63,907 nt of DNA from Fibrobacteria bacterium (GTDB lineage: Bacteria; Fibrobacterota; Fibrobacteria; UBA11236; JADFYW01), in assembly GCA_015232855.1 (NCBI GenBank), contig JADFYW010000010.1:1-63907 (forward strand), in the 5' to 3' direction. The number at the start of each line of letters is the position of its first letter. The first letter of the stretch is position 1. This document shows, piece after piece, positions 15,735 through 25,444 of this stretch. The position numbers were made by a program, and so were the translations under genes. The notes under the pieces are model-generated. The model saw nothing but the letters and a program-made list of their open reading frames with translations. It was not told the origin of the DNA and made no database searches.

Positions 15735-16832
15735 CAGCTCACTGGTTCTCTAATCCTCAGCGTGCTTATTTTCAGTTTGGCATCGGCTGAAGAACAACAA
15801 AATATTGCAATACTTCCACTTGAGTCCGAATCTATTTCTGCCAAAAGAGTTAAAAAAATATTTGATAAACTCACCTCGGAACTAGCCAAAACCAATAAAT
15901 ATCATATAAAGGAATATGCTGACCGTTATGAGTTGCTAAAAACCCATAAACCGGAACTTACCTGGTGTACGGCCCTTGAATGCATGATTGAAATTGGCAC
16001 TTTCCTGCAGGTTGATATTATTGTTTCCGGTCGCATATTCAAATTCAACCAAAACTATCTCTTTACACTCAGAATTATAAGTATTTCTCAAAAAAAAGAA
16101 CTTGGGAATGTGCATGAAAATGTAACAAAAGGCCTTGACTACTTACTCACCGAAACCATACCCTTAGTAGCTGAAAAAATAGCTAAATCTAATGTTCCCC
16201 CAACAAAAGGTATACAAAAATATAAAGGATTGTCTGCTAAAACAGATTCTCTCAATTCTACCGATTCTTCCAACAATTTAAAAGGACCAGAAGATAAAAC
16301 AAAAAGCAAAAAAGAAACTGCCCCCCCAGATTCACAACTGCATGCCAAAAATCAAAAAAAATATATCTATGTAGAAGAAAAACAGTATAAGTGGAATCTG
16401 GCAACTGATTTAGCGGTTCCATTTAAAATTTTAGACAAATTTTATGCCTACAAATTGCGACTGGGAATTAAATACAATAAGCATTATACCGGGCTCGTGT
16501 TTGGTGATACCTGGAAGGGTACTGACGAAGGAAGTACTGCGGCGTTTATTGGCTATGGGTTAACCTATTCCTATGAATTTTATAATTCTGAACCCTGGAT
16601 TTTAGATGTGGGATGCTCGTTAGGATGGTGGAATATGAGTCATAATGCAGATTTTATGGGTAATATTGTGCAGGACTATTTCGCATCTCCATTTTTGAAA
16701 ATTGGAGCCGGAGACCGATTGCGCTTTCACGGTGAATCAGGAGTTTATATCGGTACGGATTCCGAAACAGGTGATGCTATTATGACCCCCTATTTTAGTG
16801 CTGGCATAACCTTTTTAATAGGGCTCTGGTAG
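15717..16832 (+). CDS. Exported protein: LpoB/CsgG-like N-domain plus outer-membrane-barrel-like C-domain
   Basis: About 371 residues. The signal peptide MKKIPGQLTGSLILSVLIFS..ASA is followed by a domain that reads like the GNA1162/LpoB/CsgG group (NIAILPLESESISAKRVKKIFDKL, then LQVDIIVSGRIFKFNQNYLFTLRII), a Lys/Ser-rich linker (about 160-210) and a C-terminal part of alternating strands (about 225-371; YKLRLGIKYNKHYTGLVFGDTWKG) ending FSAGITFLIGLW, like a small outer-membrane barrel. The function is not established. Start codon, Shine-Dalgarno sequence and the first three residues come from palindromic element A. An ATG 6 bp upstream (15711) is possible but AGGA is better spaced for 15717. 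Confidence 0.65.
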   Translation: MKKIPGQLTGSLILSVLIFSLASAEEQQNIAILPLESESISAKRVKKIFDKLTSELAKTNKYHIKEYADRYELLKTHKPELTWCTALECMIEIGTFLQVDIIVSGRIFKFNQNYLFTLRIISISQKKELGNVHENVTKGLDYLLTETIPLVAEKIAKSNVPPTKGIQKYKGLSAKTDSLNSTDSSNNLKGPEDKTKSKKETAPPDSQLHAKNQKKYIYVEEKQYKWNLATDLAVPFKILDKFYAYKLRLGIKYNKHYTGLVFGDTWKGTDEGSTAAFIGYGLTYSYEFYNSEPWILDVGCSLGWWNMSHNADFMGNIVQDYFASPFLKIGAGDRLRFHGESGVYIGTDSETGDAIMTPYFSAGITFLIGLW

Positions 16833-16964
16833 ATATACCATCTCACAGCCTACAGATGCGATATTCGTCCCTTTTTCCATGGCATCCTTTTATATGTTTT
16901 GCCTTAGCTACTGTCAGATATATATATTCATTGTAAATGATGTACTTGTTTAACCGGAGGATTT

Positions 16965-18296
16965 ATGACAAAATATTTCGTTTTAGATACTAACGTTTTA
17001 TTGCACAATCCAGCCAGTTTATTTTCTTTTTCAGATAATATTATCGTCATTCCCTTTACGGTTATTGAAGAACTTGACCGTTTTAAAAGCGATTCTGAAA
17101 AAAAAGGAATGCATGCCCGGCAAGTCCTGAGACAAATTGACAGCCTGATTAAAAAGGGAGCCTTAAACAAAGGCGCTAAAATGGCTAATGGTGGCAAACT
17201 TAAAATTGCCTTTGCACCGGATTTCAAAGAAATGCCAGATATGGAAACTGATATTTCTGATAATAAAATCCTGGCAGTAGCTCTTGATTTGCAGCGTTCT
17301 GGTAACCTGGTCTTTTTTATTTCAAAAGATGTAAATGCCCGCATTAAAGCATACGCTCTGGGAATCAAATCTCAAGATTATGAAAAGCAAAAGGTTGAAT
17401 ATAGCCAGTTATATAAAGGATGGAAAGAAATAACCATCCCCCAGGAAGAATGCGGGCAATTGTATAATAATGGTGCAATTGCCCCCAAAGGTTTATCCTT
17501 TTACAGTAACGAACTGGCCTTGGTTAAAATAGAAGATTGTGATGACAATAAAGCTCCCATTCTTTGCAAATGGGATGAGGACAAAGAAGGCCTGGTAACT
17601 ATTCGGGAAAAGAGAAGTTGTATGGGTATTAAACCTCTTAACACCGAACAACAGTTTGCCTTTGAACTTCTTCTGAACCCCAGTATTCCTCTGGTTACTC
17701 TTGTTGGGCTTGCTGGTACGGGCAAAACCCTTATTGCTTTAGCCTGTGCGTTGCATTTAACCATCGGCTCTAAACCATTATATGATAAAGTGCTGGTCGC
17801 CCGCCCTGTCATCCCCATGGGTAATGATATTGGATATTTACCTGGAAGTAAAGACCAGAAGCTCGGTTATTGGATGCGGCCAATATTTGATAACCTGGAG
17901 TTTATTCTTTCCAGAGGTAAAACAGAGCTGAATGCTATTAACAAGAAAAAGGATAAAATCTTAAAAGCCGCAGATTTACAATCATCAAATCTTTTAGAAG
18001 TAGAAGCACTTACCTATATCAGGGGGCGCAGTATTCCCAACCAATTCCTTATTGTTGATGAAGCACAAAATCTAACACCCCACGAAATTAAAACCATTGT
18101 ATCCAGAGCCGGTGATGGTACAAAAATAGTTATGACCGGAGATCCTGAACAAATAGACAATCCCTACCTCGATGCAAATTCTAATGGTCTTTCATATACC
18201 GTAGAAAGGTTAAAACGTGAATCTCTTTTTGGGCATGTATTGTTAACCCAGAGTGAACGCTCCCCCCTCGCCTCAATGGCAGCTGAAAGTCTGTAA
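16965..18296 (+). CDS. PhoH2-type PIN domain - PhoH ATPase
   Basis: 443 residues, normal for PIN-PhoH fusions. The PIN RNase domain (1-130) opens KYFVLDTNVLLHNP and has further acids in VIEELD and DNKILAVAL. The PhoH ATPase (about 225-443) has Walker A GLAGTGKTLIAL and Walker B FLIVDEAQNLTPHE, followed by TGDPEQIDNPYLD, a PhoH signature. Characterised PhoH2 proteins are RNA helicase-RNases. GGAGG lies 4 bp before the ATG. It stands alone as a metabolic-type gene between an exported protein and a small hypothetical. Confidence 0.93.
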   Translation: MTKYFVLDTNVLLHNPASLFSFSDNIIVIPFTVIEELDRFKSDSEKKGMHARQVLRQIDSLIKKGALNKGAKMANGGKLKIAFAPDFKEMPDMETDISDNKILAVALDLQRSGNLVFFISKDVNARIKAYALGIKSQDYEKQKVEYSQLYKGWKEITIPQEECGQLYNNGAIAPKGLSFYSNELALVKIEDCDDNKAPILCKWDEDKEGLVTIREKRSCMGIKPLNTEQQFAFELLLNPSIPLVTLVGLAGTGKTLIALACALHLTIGSKPLYDKVLVARPVIPMGNDIGYLPGSKDQKLGYWMRPIFDNLEFILSRGKTELNAINKKKDKILKAADLQSSNLLEVEALTYIRGRSIPNQFLIVDEAQNLTPHEIKTIVSRAGDGTKIVMTGDPEQIDNPYLDANSNGLSYTVERLKRESLFGHVLLTQSERSPLASMAAESL

Positions 18297-18309
18297 ATCC
18301 GAAGTAAAT

Positions 18310-18606
18310 ATGCAACCTGAAAAAATTAAAGAATTAATAGGCTGGCTCCAAAGTAAAGTTTTTGTAGTAGATTCTTCAGAAGAGCTTACTTTGGGATTTA
18401 TTGATCCAGGGCCAGCAGACTTCCTTTCACATGGATTTGATGAACAAACAATTAAAATCACTCTGCACACCACCTGGTGGTGTGAAATGGTTACTGATAT
18501 TCTCGAAACCCCTCAGTTTTCTACTCCGGAAGATTCAAATGAACAGGTATTGTGCTATGCCAAAGATGTCGTTTCCGAATATATCAGCAAACGTTTAAAC
18601 CCTTAA
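18310..18606 (+). CDS. Small hypothetical protein
   Basis: 98 residues, acidic, with no signal peptide or membrane helix and no family I recognise. It starts MQPEKIKELIGWLQSKVFVV and ends in a predicted helix (CYAKDVVSEYISKRLNP). The centre has a Trp pair (TTWWCEMV). The ATG at 18310 is 13 bp after the phoH stop, so the two may be co-transcribed. An upstream in-frame start would overlap phoH and is less likely. Confidence 0.6.
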   Translation: MQPEKIKELIGWLQSKVFVVDSSEELTLGFIDPGPADFLSHGFDEQTIKITLHTTWWCEMVTDILETPQFSTPEDSNEQVLCYAKDVVSEYISKRLNP

Positions 18607-18635
18607 AAAAAACCTTGAATTATAAGATTTGGTCT

Positions 18636-20333
18636 ATGTGCTTACATAAACCCTTTCTGGCAGCAGTGGCAATCAACGCAGTTTTATTTCTGGGTACCTA
18701 TCTTTTCTTTACACCCCGATTTATCACCAATGACGATGTTGGTATAATGCTATGGGCTTCAGGAATTTCGGCTTATTCCCAACCTCAGGAATTGGTACTC
18801 TTTTCAAACATTCTCTTAGGGGCATTATTAAAAAGGCTGTACTTGTTTAATCTTAATATCCCCTGGTATGGTTTATATCTGGTTGTTTGCCTCTTTCTGT
18901 CTCACTGTATTTTTTTATACCTGGCCTTGCAATCGAGAATTAAAAACATCACCTTACCGCTCTATCTGGGATATTTCCTGCTTTTAGGGATCCATTTGCT
19001 TCTTAATCTCCAATATACCATTGCTGCGGCATTGTTATGTATGGCAGGCTGGATAATCATGTTTTATCGGCTAGGGAGAAATACTCACAATCCGTCTCTT
19101 AGTCTTCCTGAAACTATAACCGGGATCTTGTGTGTCTGCCTGGGAAGCATGGTGAGATGGGAGCCGTTTATTATGGCAACCGGCCTTTGTTTCACTGTTA
19201 GTTTAGCCGGTGTATTGAGCCTCAGGTTCAGACAATTACTTTCTCCAGCAATCATAGCGCTTATGACTTTGGCTCTTTGTTTTTCATTACAATTCTATAA
19301 CAACTCACAATACGCCTCTAAAAAAGAATGGGATGGTTTTCGTAGTTTTATGCCATTAATAGTAAAGTTTATTGACTATAAAACACTGGAAAAACTGGAA
19401 CCCGCCCATAAAGCCACACTCCTTTCACAGGCAGGCCTTTCTGAAAATGATTATCAAATGTTCATACACTGGTTTTTTATGGATGATACGCTTTACAGCC
19501 AGAGCAACTTAGAATCTCTTATTTCTCAAATTTCCTTTGGAGATTTTAAGGTGAGTGTGACCCAGATGTTACGCACCGTTGCTTATCCTTTAAAAAACTT
19601 ATTTGTACTAAAGGCACTCCTTTTTTTAGGGCTTATTTTCAGTTTTACATTTTTAGGGAGGAATATTTTTTTTACGAGGCTTGGCCTTGCAGTTTTCATT
19701 TCTCTGTCTATGCTCATATATCTTTATTTTTTCAAAAAGCCAGCGCCTGAGCGGGTCTATGCAAGTATTATTGCATTTCTGGCAATACTGCCAATATGGT
19801 CATTATCTCCTGATATAATGATATCCCGTCCTTTCAGTCGACTAAGAAAAATAATATTTTCCTTTAGCTGTTTAGCCATTCTCTTTCTATTCCATTTTTC
19901 TTTTTATGATTTCTACAATCAGTCGGACCAAAACATCCGGCAACAAGAAACCTTTAAAAACGATATCCAAAACCTTACCCCCCGGCAATCTCAATTATTT
20001 GTTGGTTGGGGCACAGGTATTCCCTGGGAACAAGTATCTCCATTTGGTGACTTAACCTTTTTGCAAAGTTTCATGAGTTTTGATCTTGGAGTAACCGAAC
20101 GAACCCCGCCCGCGCTTAAACGTTTACAAGGCTTTGGTGTTGATGATTTTTATCTTGATTTAGTTGATAATCCAGACCTTTTTCTGGTCATGCGCCATAA
20201 TTACCAACAGACATTTAAGTTCTACCAAACATTTATGGAAGAGCATTATCAGATAATGGTGAAAGCGGTGCCAGTACATGTAAATCAATCATTTACAGTT
20301 TTAAGCTTACAAACCGACATCATCCGTAATTAG
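18636..20333 (+). CDS. Polytopic membrane protein, GT-C glycosyltransferase-like
   Basis: 565 residues with about ten hydrophobic helices. Just after the first helix comes PRFITNDDVGIML, an acidic pair at the loop position where GT-C-fold glycosyltransferases carry their catalytic DD/DE motif. A soluble C-terminal part (about 440-565) follows the last helix. The gene probably transfers a sugar from a lipid-linked donor in envelope polysaccharide or protein glycosylation, but the family is not assigned. The ATG at 18636 places a short cytoplasmic tail before helix 1. The 3' end overlaps the convergent DUF2459 gene by 14 bp. Confidence 0.6.
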   Translation: MCLHKPFLAAVAINAVLFLGTYLFFTPRFITNDDVGIMLWASGISAYSQPQELVLFSNILLGALLKRLYLFNLNIPWYGLYLVVCLFLSHCIFLYLALQSRIKNITLPLYLGYFLLLGIHLLLNLQYTIAAALLCMAGWIIMFYRLGRNTHNPSLSLPETITGILCVCLGSMVRWEPFIMATGLCFTVSLAGVLSLRFRQLLSPAIIALMTLALCFSLQFYNNSQYASKKEWDGFRSFMPLIVKFIDYKTLEKLEPAHKATLLSQAGLSENDYQMFIHWFFMDDTLYSQSNLESLISQISFGDFKVSVTQMLRTVAYPLKNLFVLKALLFLGLIFSFTFLGRNIFFTRLGLAVFISLSMLIYLYFFKKPAPERVYASIIAFLAILPIWSLSPDIMISRPFSRLRKIIFSFSCLAILFLFHFSFYDFYNQSDQNIRQQETFKNDIQNLTPRQSQLFVGWGTGIPWEQVSPFGDLTFLQSFMSFDLGVTERTPPALKRLQGFGVDDFYLDLVDNPDLFLVMRHNYQQTFKFYQTFMEEHYQIMVKAVPVHVNQSFTVLSLQTDIIRN

Positions 20334-20961
20334 AATACCTACTGGAACGCCGCTGCAATGCTCTTGCCGTTAAAAGAAAAAAGGTGTTAACCCTTACGCC
20401 TGCTACCCGCAAAGCTTTTCCCGACCAGGTATTACATGTTTTGAGACAATAAAAATATTCTTTACCTGCATAAAAATGACTTTCTCCATAAAGCCCTTTG
20501 GCCAAAGGAGACTGCCTGCCATTAGTATCAAATTCAAATTTAGTTTTTATATAATCATATAATTCATTGACTGCTGCTTTGGTTACTTTAAACTCTAAAA
20601 GAGTTCTTTCGGAAAACTCATCTTTAATTTGACCTTTGACACTAACAACATGCAACACAGATTTTGTGGGTAGAAAAAGAGCTTTTAAAGTTGTACTTAG
20701 AGAGTGGTCGGAATTCATATAATAATTTCGGTCTCCCCAGCCCACTTCAATATATTCGCTCTGTTTAAAAGTGGAGTCAATTGGCCAGTCCAAATTAATA
20801 ATATCACGCTGCTTGAGTACAATCCCAGAATGCCCGCCATGAATGACTAGAAAAATTGAGGTTGATGATGTTGAGTTCTCTGCTGTGTCAACAGACTCCC
20901 CTTCAGCAGAAAGCCCCATTACAGCAAAAGCAAGTACTATAAAAATTAGATAGACAACCAT
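20320..20961 (-). CDS. DUF2459 exported protein
   Basis: 213 residues: a signal peptide (MVVYLIFIVLAFAVMGLSA), then a DUF2459/TIGR02117-like domain. Conserved-looking elements are IHGGHSGIVL with two His near the start, YIEVGWGDRNYY, and CLKTCNTWSGKALR near the C-terminus. The His/Cys arrangement recalls papain-like enzymes, but no activity is proven for the family. A TTG at 21006 would add 15 residues; I prefer the ATG at 20961 because it starts a clean signal peptide. It is downstream of the AgmX-like gene on the same strand. Confidence 0.75.
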   Translation of the reverse strand: MVVYLIFIVLAFAVMGLSAEGESVDTAENSTSSTSIFLVIHGGHSGIVLKQRDIINLDWPIDSTFKQSEYIEVGWGDRNYYMNSDHSLSTTLKALFLPTKSVLHVVSVKGQIKDEFSERTLLEFKVTKAAVNELYDYIKTKFEFDTNGRQSPLAKGLYGESHFYAGKEYFYCLKTCNTWSGKALRVAGVRVNTFFLLTARALQRRSSRYSNYG

Positions 20962-21019
20962 TTTGAAACCAGAGATAAAATAATTTTTACAGCACCCGAA
21001 TTGCAAAGATTAATTGTAT

Positions 21020-22018
21020 TTATTCTGAAAAGGTAAAGGGTATCGTTACAATATCATTTCCTTTTCCTTCAATGGGCGTAAAACGCCAACTTCGTACCCG
21101 GTTTTTTATTTCATAGTCAAACTTTTGTACCGCCGTAGTACTGCTTATTATTTTCACACTTACTGTTTTTCCTGAAGGAGCAATTTCAAATCGAATATTG
21201 ATTTTTCCTCTAAAACCCGGATTATATTTGAGATGTTTATTGTATATATAGCGTAAACCCGGCATACGGGATTTTACTATTTTTAAAATTGATGTCGCAG
21301 ATCTTCTGGCAGTCGGCGAGTTAAAAGTAACGATTTTTGGGCTCTTAACGGTAGCTTGTTTTTTTGTATAATCTACAGCAATGATAGCATCACCAGGCGG
21401 TAACAATCCGTCAAGAGGGCTGCCCCCATCGCCTTCAAGATCAGAATAGGCGGAATTCCAAGGAACATTTGTTTTCCCTTGACGCCCTCCTAGTACCGTT
21501 TTTCCGGTTTTGTTGAGTACTCCGATTTTAGAAAGTGTTGTTTCCAATCTTTCAATAGTTCCATTAATTTTTTTGAAGACCTGATTCGTTGATGATTTGG
21601 AAATTGAAGACACCTCGTATAACAAGCCCATTCCTGTTATATCTTTTGGTTTACCTCTTTGCTGTCCTCCCTGTCCTCCTCCTGGTTTTTTTGAATTACG
21701 CGGTTTTTTAATCCTATGAGCAGCTGTTTTCGGGGGTGTTTTTTTGTCCTTCGGGAAGATAAATTTTGCCTCAAAATATTTAGTTTTACCATCAGGAATT
21801 AAAATTATATCCATTACAATGTCCATTAGAGTCAGATATATCCCGGCTGAGAAAAACAGTAAAAGGCACGCAAAAATGAACCCTGCAAGCCTCGTATCAG
21901 ATTCCGTTTCAAACGCTTTAAATTCTTGTGGCCTGTTATCCTTTTCCCGCTTATTAAGCCCAGGCACTTTATTAAAAAAGCTTAGCCTTCCTATTAATGT
22001 TTTTATGTTTGTGAGCAT
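21020..22018 (-). CDS. AgmX/PglI C-terminal-domain (TonB-like) protein
   Basis: 332 residues. One membrane helix (about 44-66), a basic/Pro linker (KKTPPKTAAHRIKKP), a Gly-rich run (GGGQGGQQRG), then a C-terminal TonB-like domain (about 235-332) typical of AgmX/PglI proteins of myxobacteria and Fibrobacterota: GLRYIYNKHLKYNPGFRGKI and RSWRFTPIEGKGNDIVTIPF. Family role: energy transduction or gliding-type envelope machinery; the partner is unknown. AAGGAGGT sits 6 bp before the ATG. The VIT-VWA protein upstream ends in a similar domain, so the two probably act together. Confidence 0.82.
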   Translation of the reverse strand: MLTNIKTLIGRLSFFNKVPGLNKREKDNRPQEFKAFETESDTRLAGFIFACLLLFFSAGIYLTLMDIVMDIILIPDGKTKYFEAKFIFPKDKKTPPKTAAHRIKKPRNSKKPGGGQGGQQRGKPKDITGMGLLYEVSSISKSSTNQVFKKINGTIERLETTLSKIGVLNKTGKTVLGGRQGKTNVPWNSAYSDLEGDGGSPLDGLLPPGDAIIAVDYTKKQATVKSPKIVTFNSPTARRSATSILKIVKSRMPGLRYIYNKHLKYNPGFRGKINIRFEIAPSGKTVSVKIISSTTAVQKFDYEIKNRVRSWRFTPIEGKGNDIVTIPFTFSE

Positions 22019-22257
22019 GTTCTACCTCCTTGGTTGTGAATTAATTTTGTTTCTAAAAGTTTCATTTCTAAACGTTCCCGAAAAGCACTGCCATTCAACC
22101 ATGACTGTTACCAGCCATTCTTTTGAGATATTTTTTGTTATAGCGTAAGCCTGACCGCCTCTGGCGGCATATTTTTAAATTTTATTACAACACATCAACT
22201 ACTTCCGTTTTGCAGAAGTAATTCTTACCCAGCTATCCTTTTTTAGCGAGGGAAAGT

Positions 22258-24912
22258 TTATGGTCTACTGCATATAAATACTAACGGTACAATTACAATT
22301 TGATCAATACTATCTGCTGCGGCACTGAAGGTCCAACCTGAGACAGCATCCATCAAGCGTTTTTTAAACTCATCATTAAGATTCTTTTCTGTTTCAAGGG
22401 ATACGCTTTTCACTCCCCCATCCGGGTTAATGTTAATCTGCAACCGAACCAATAATGTTTTGTATTGAAAGTCTATACATTGTTGTACACAACTTTGCTG
22501 TAGAGCAGCTCCAGAGTTACTGATGTACCTTAATAATTTCTTTTTTGAACGTAATGTGGAGCCAGCCTTAATAAAAATTCCTGATTGTTTTGGAAATTCA
22601 ACATTACAAAAAGTACTGGGAAGTGCTTGCTCACCTGGATCTGTAACAATATTCGGTAACCTGCTACTATCCAATGGCGATTTCAAGTCACCTTGTCTGT
22701 TTGTAAAATAATTATTCAGATTTTCCAGCAAACTATCAACTTGATATTCGCTAAGCCCATACACGGGTTCTTTATATTCTGAGGTAAAATGTTCTATGCG
22801 ACTGCCTTCTGGCAACGCCTGATACTGCTCAACCGTCATCCATGTTCCCTCCGGATTTCTGATTTCTTCCAGTAAAGCAAGCATACTGGTATATCGGGTC
22901 ATAATACCATAGGCAAGTCCTATTGACGTAATCCGTTCCTGAACATCTTCAGGTGTATAAGCGATTTTTCCAAACAACCAGGACCCACGAAACGCATAAT
23001 CAGCCGCCTGGCGCTGTGCCCATAATACAGATACCGAGCGTTCTTCTAATTCCATTCTATCATGGGCCAACTCAATAGTTCGGGTATACCCCGTACCATT
23101 AGAGAAGCTCCCCTTTACCGTCACTTTTGGATTATCTGCACTGAGATATTTCCCGGTAATAAGCAATGGACGATACCGATATAAGTCTGGAATACGTGCA
23201 GGTAAAACATCACCTACCATTATTCCATCCCAGGAAAAGGACACATGAGATAAGACTGGAGTACCAACGGCTTCAAAAAAGCGGGAAATGAGGGAATCCG
23301 TCCATTCATCAGGGCGTATAACATCCGCAAAGCCTCTTCCTGCCTCCGCAATACCCTCTATAAGATACCGGTTGACAGAAGTACCAATTCCCAGCGCAAA
23401 AACACGGACATTTTCTGGGGTACGTCTAATACTACTTAAAACAGCCGCTTCATTCCCAATATATCCATCTGTTAAAAACACAATACATTTTTGTCGCCCA
23501 ATTAAAGAGGGTGTAGAAATCACCGTATTTAATGCTTTTAAAAATACCGTACCACCACGGGCTGGTGTTCCTTCAATAAATTTCAGAGCCTTACGAACAT
23601 TCTCATTATTGGCAGGAAGTGCTTTTTCTGAAAGAGCATCAGTTACATCCGAAAATCTATAAACCCTAAAGGTATCATTATTTCTTAACTGCTTTAGAGC
23701 ATGTTTTACAATTTCCAATGTTTTGAGGCCAGATGTTCCGCGCATAGAGCCACTTTTATCAACAACAAATACGATTTCCCGCGGCAAATTGTCCGTAGGA
23801 ACGGGTAGCGAGGGCGGCATCAAATAGAATTGAAAATAACCATTTTTTTCATGAGTACGCTCGGTTAGAAATCCTGGAGTAAGTGGCTTCCCTGCAGAAA
23901 ATCTCAAAATAAAATCTCTGTTTTGAATAAGAGCGTTTGATAATAATGAAATACGCGTCGTTCCTTTTGTTGTCCTGTCCACAGCAATTTTATGGCTTGG
24001 ACAGCCAATAGAACCTAAAGCTTCAGGAGTCTGAATTTGGAGGTTTATGGTAATTGCAGGACCTTTCCGGTATTCAGCACCCAATACCAGAGGTGTAATT
24101 TTATGGGCGTCAGACACCTGGCCTGTGGGATTAGCAAGCCCTCTTTCTGAGGGTTTTATGGGAGTACCAGGTATATATCTTGGTCCAATAGTCATGGGGA
24201 ATACAAACTCGAATTTGCCATTAATGTAAGATAGGGGCTGTAAATAACTCATGGTTACCAATACACTGTCCCCTGGCAAAATATTGGCCACATGCTGAGT
24301 AAAAATATTTGGACGCTCTTCTACTAACAAACTAGCTGATAAGCCTTTACTCCTGGCTTGTTCATAGTCACGTCGCGCCTGATCTCGTTCTTTTACCACA
24401 GCCCGAATACGCTTATCTCCTATTTCCAGATAAACATAATCAACAACACACTCCCCCGGCAAAGGAAATACATAGAGAGCCTCTAGTATGGAATCAGTTG
24501 GGTTTACAAATAATTGAGTAACATATACCCGTGCAACGGTTTCGTATACCGTACCATTAACTTTTGTCTCAACAAGCGGTAAAGCATATTTTACTTTATC
24601 TTTTTGAAAAAGCAAACGACCTTGTTTGCTATATTCATTCGGGGCTACCATTTCCGTGGCATTTATCTCGGTATCTCCCCACCACTTGGGAAACCAGTCC
24701 GAACATACATCATCATCTTGATAAATCAAAACGGTACTCATCAAAACTATAACTACAGAAAAAAGGAGTAGGAACAATCTTGTTCGGATTTTATTGTGGG
24801 TATTATAATCATGTTTCCCGGCAGGAACGGCAGAACGCAAACGCTCCGCCTGAGCCGGGGTTATTTTCCCCGTTTTTAATAATCTTTCTATGCGCTTTAG
24901 TTCCGGGTCCAT
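22258..24912 (-). CDS. VIT and von Willebrand A domain membrane protein with TonB-like C-terminus
   Basis: 884 residues. A short helical N-terminus (KTGKITPAQAERLRSAVP, SHOCT-like), one membrane helix (about 45-63), a VIT domain (about 95-225; VTQLFVNPTDSILEALYVFPLP), a VWA domain (about 365-535) with the MIDAS motif VVDKSGSM, and a C-terminal AgmX-like domain (about 800-884; VRLQININPDGGVKSVSLE). VIT-VWA proteins are usually surface or periplasmic adhesion-type proteins. It lies between the DUF2089 gene (49 bp upstream) and the AgmX-like gene, suggesting one operon. Confidence 0.87.
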   Translation of the reverse strand: MDPELKRIERLLKTGKITPAQAERLRSAVPAGKHDYNTHNKIRTRLFLLLFSVVIVLMSTVLIYQDDDVCSDWFPKWWGDTEINATEMVAPNEYSKQGRLLFQKDKVKYALPLVETKVNGTVYETVARVYVTQLFVNPTDSILEALYVFPLPGECVVDYVYLEIGDKRIRAVVKERDQARRDYEQARSKGLSASLLVEERPNIFTQHVANILPGDSVLVTMSYLQPLSYINGKFEFVFPMTIGPRYIPGTPIKPSERGLANPTGQVSDAHKITPLVLGAEYRKGPAITINLQIQTPEALGSIGCPSHKIAVDRTTKGTTRISLLSNALIQNRDFILRFSAGKPLTPGFLTERTHEKNGYFQFYLMPPSLPVPTDNLPREIVFVVDKSGSMRGTSGLKTLEIVKHALKQLRNNDTFRVYRFSDVTDALSEKALPANNENVRKALKFIEGTPARGGTVFLKALNTVISTPSLIGRQKCIVFLTDGYIGNEAAVLSSIRRTPENVRVFALGIGTSVNRYLIEGIAEAGRGFADVIRPDEWTDSLISRFFEAVGTPVLSHVSFSWDGIMVGDVLPARIPDLYRYRPLLITGKYLSADNPKVTVKGSFSNGTGYTRTIELAHDRMELEERSVSVLWAQRQAADYAFRGSWLFGKIAYTPEDVQERITSIGLAYGIMTRYTSMLALLEEIRNPEGTWMTVEQYQALPEGSRIEHFTSEYKEPVYGLSEYQVDSLLENLNNYFTNRQGDLKSPLDSSRLPNIVTDPGEQALPSTFCNVEFPKQSGIFIKAGSTLRSKKKLLRYISNSGAALQQSCVQQCIDFQYKTLLVRLQININPDGGVKSVSLETEKNLNDEFKKRLMDAVSGWTFSAAADSIDQIVIVPLVFICSRP

Positions 24913-24961
24913 GAATTCTTTTACCTGAAATTTTCTGTTAGAGGTACAATGGTTATTTCGA

Positions 24962-25318
24962 TTATAAGGCTTCTAGTAAATCTGCACCTTCATCCGCAGA
25001 TACTTCTCCTTTTTCAATAGCATCAAGAATACTGATACGCTTTGATTTAAGAAATTCTGATTCTCTCTTTAATATATTGGCAACGGCATCAAGGCGGTTC
25101 TTTAAAGTAGGATAGGAAATATCAATTTCTTCAGCCACTTTTTTTAAATTTCCTCCATGCATAACAAGAGCTTCAACGAGATGCAACTGCTCTTCATTAA
25201 GCTGAAAAATGGCTGGAGTTGAGAAAGGACCTTCCACAGCAAAACCAGAAGATTTGCAGCGTACCCGTTCAATTTGGATAGGACCTTTTAATATTTTAAA
25301 AACAGAACTTAATCTCAC
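24962..25318 (-). CDS. DUF2089-type regulator lacking its zinc ribbon
   Basis: 118 residues from a GTG with GGAGG 6 bp upstream; this site decides the start. The core LNEEQLHLVEALVMHGGNLKKVAEEIDISYPTLKNRLDAV is the DUF2089 helix-turn-helix. Usual family members start with two CxxC pairs; here only one Cys remains (RVRCKSSGFAVEG), so the zinc ribbon is lost. The tail SILDAIEKGEVSADEGADLLEAL matches the usual C-terminal helix. It is the first gene of a probable operon with the VIT-VWA and AgmX-like genes and may regulate them. Confidence 0.8.
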   Translation of the reverse strand: MRLSSVFKILKGPIQIERVRCKSSGFAVEGPFSTPAIFQLNEEQLHLVEALVMHGGNLKKVAEEIDISYPTLKNRLDAVANILKRESEFLKSKRISILDAIEKGEVSADEGADLLEAL

Positions 25319-25444
25319 CAGTTGCCTCCATACAATTACATTACCCAGAATTAATAAAATAATCAAGTCATATTTTCAATATAATTAAAATATTTTGGTT
25401 ATTTTTTTAATATTATGCAAAACGAAGTTATTAAACGCAAAAAA

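Noticed and set aside
22160-22175. CCGCC-TCT-GGCGG hairpin followed by T-rich DNA as a terminator
   Set aside because: It would act on the plus strand, where no gene lies upstream; for the minus-strand operon it has no T-run.
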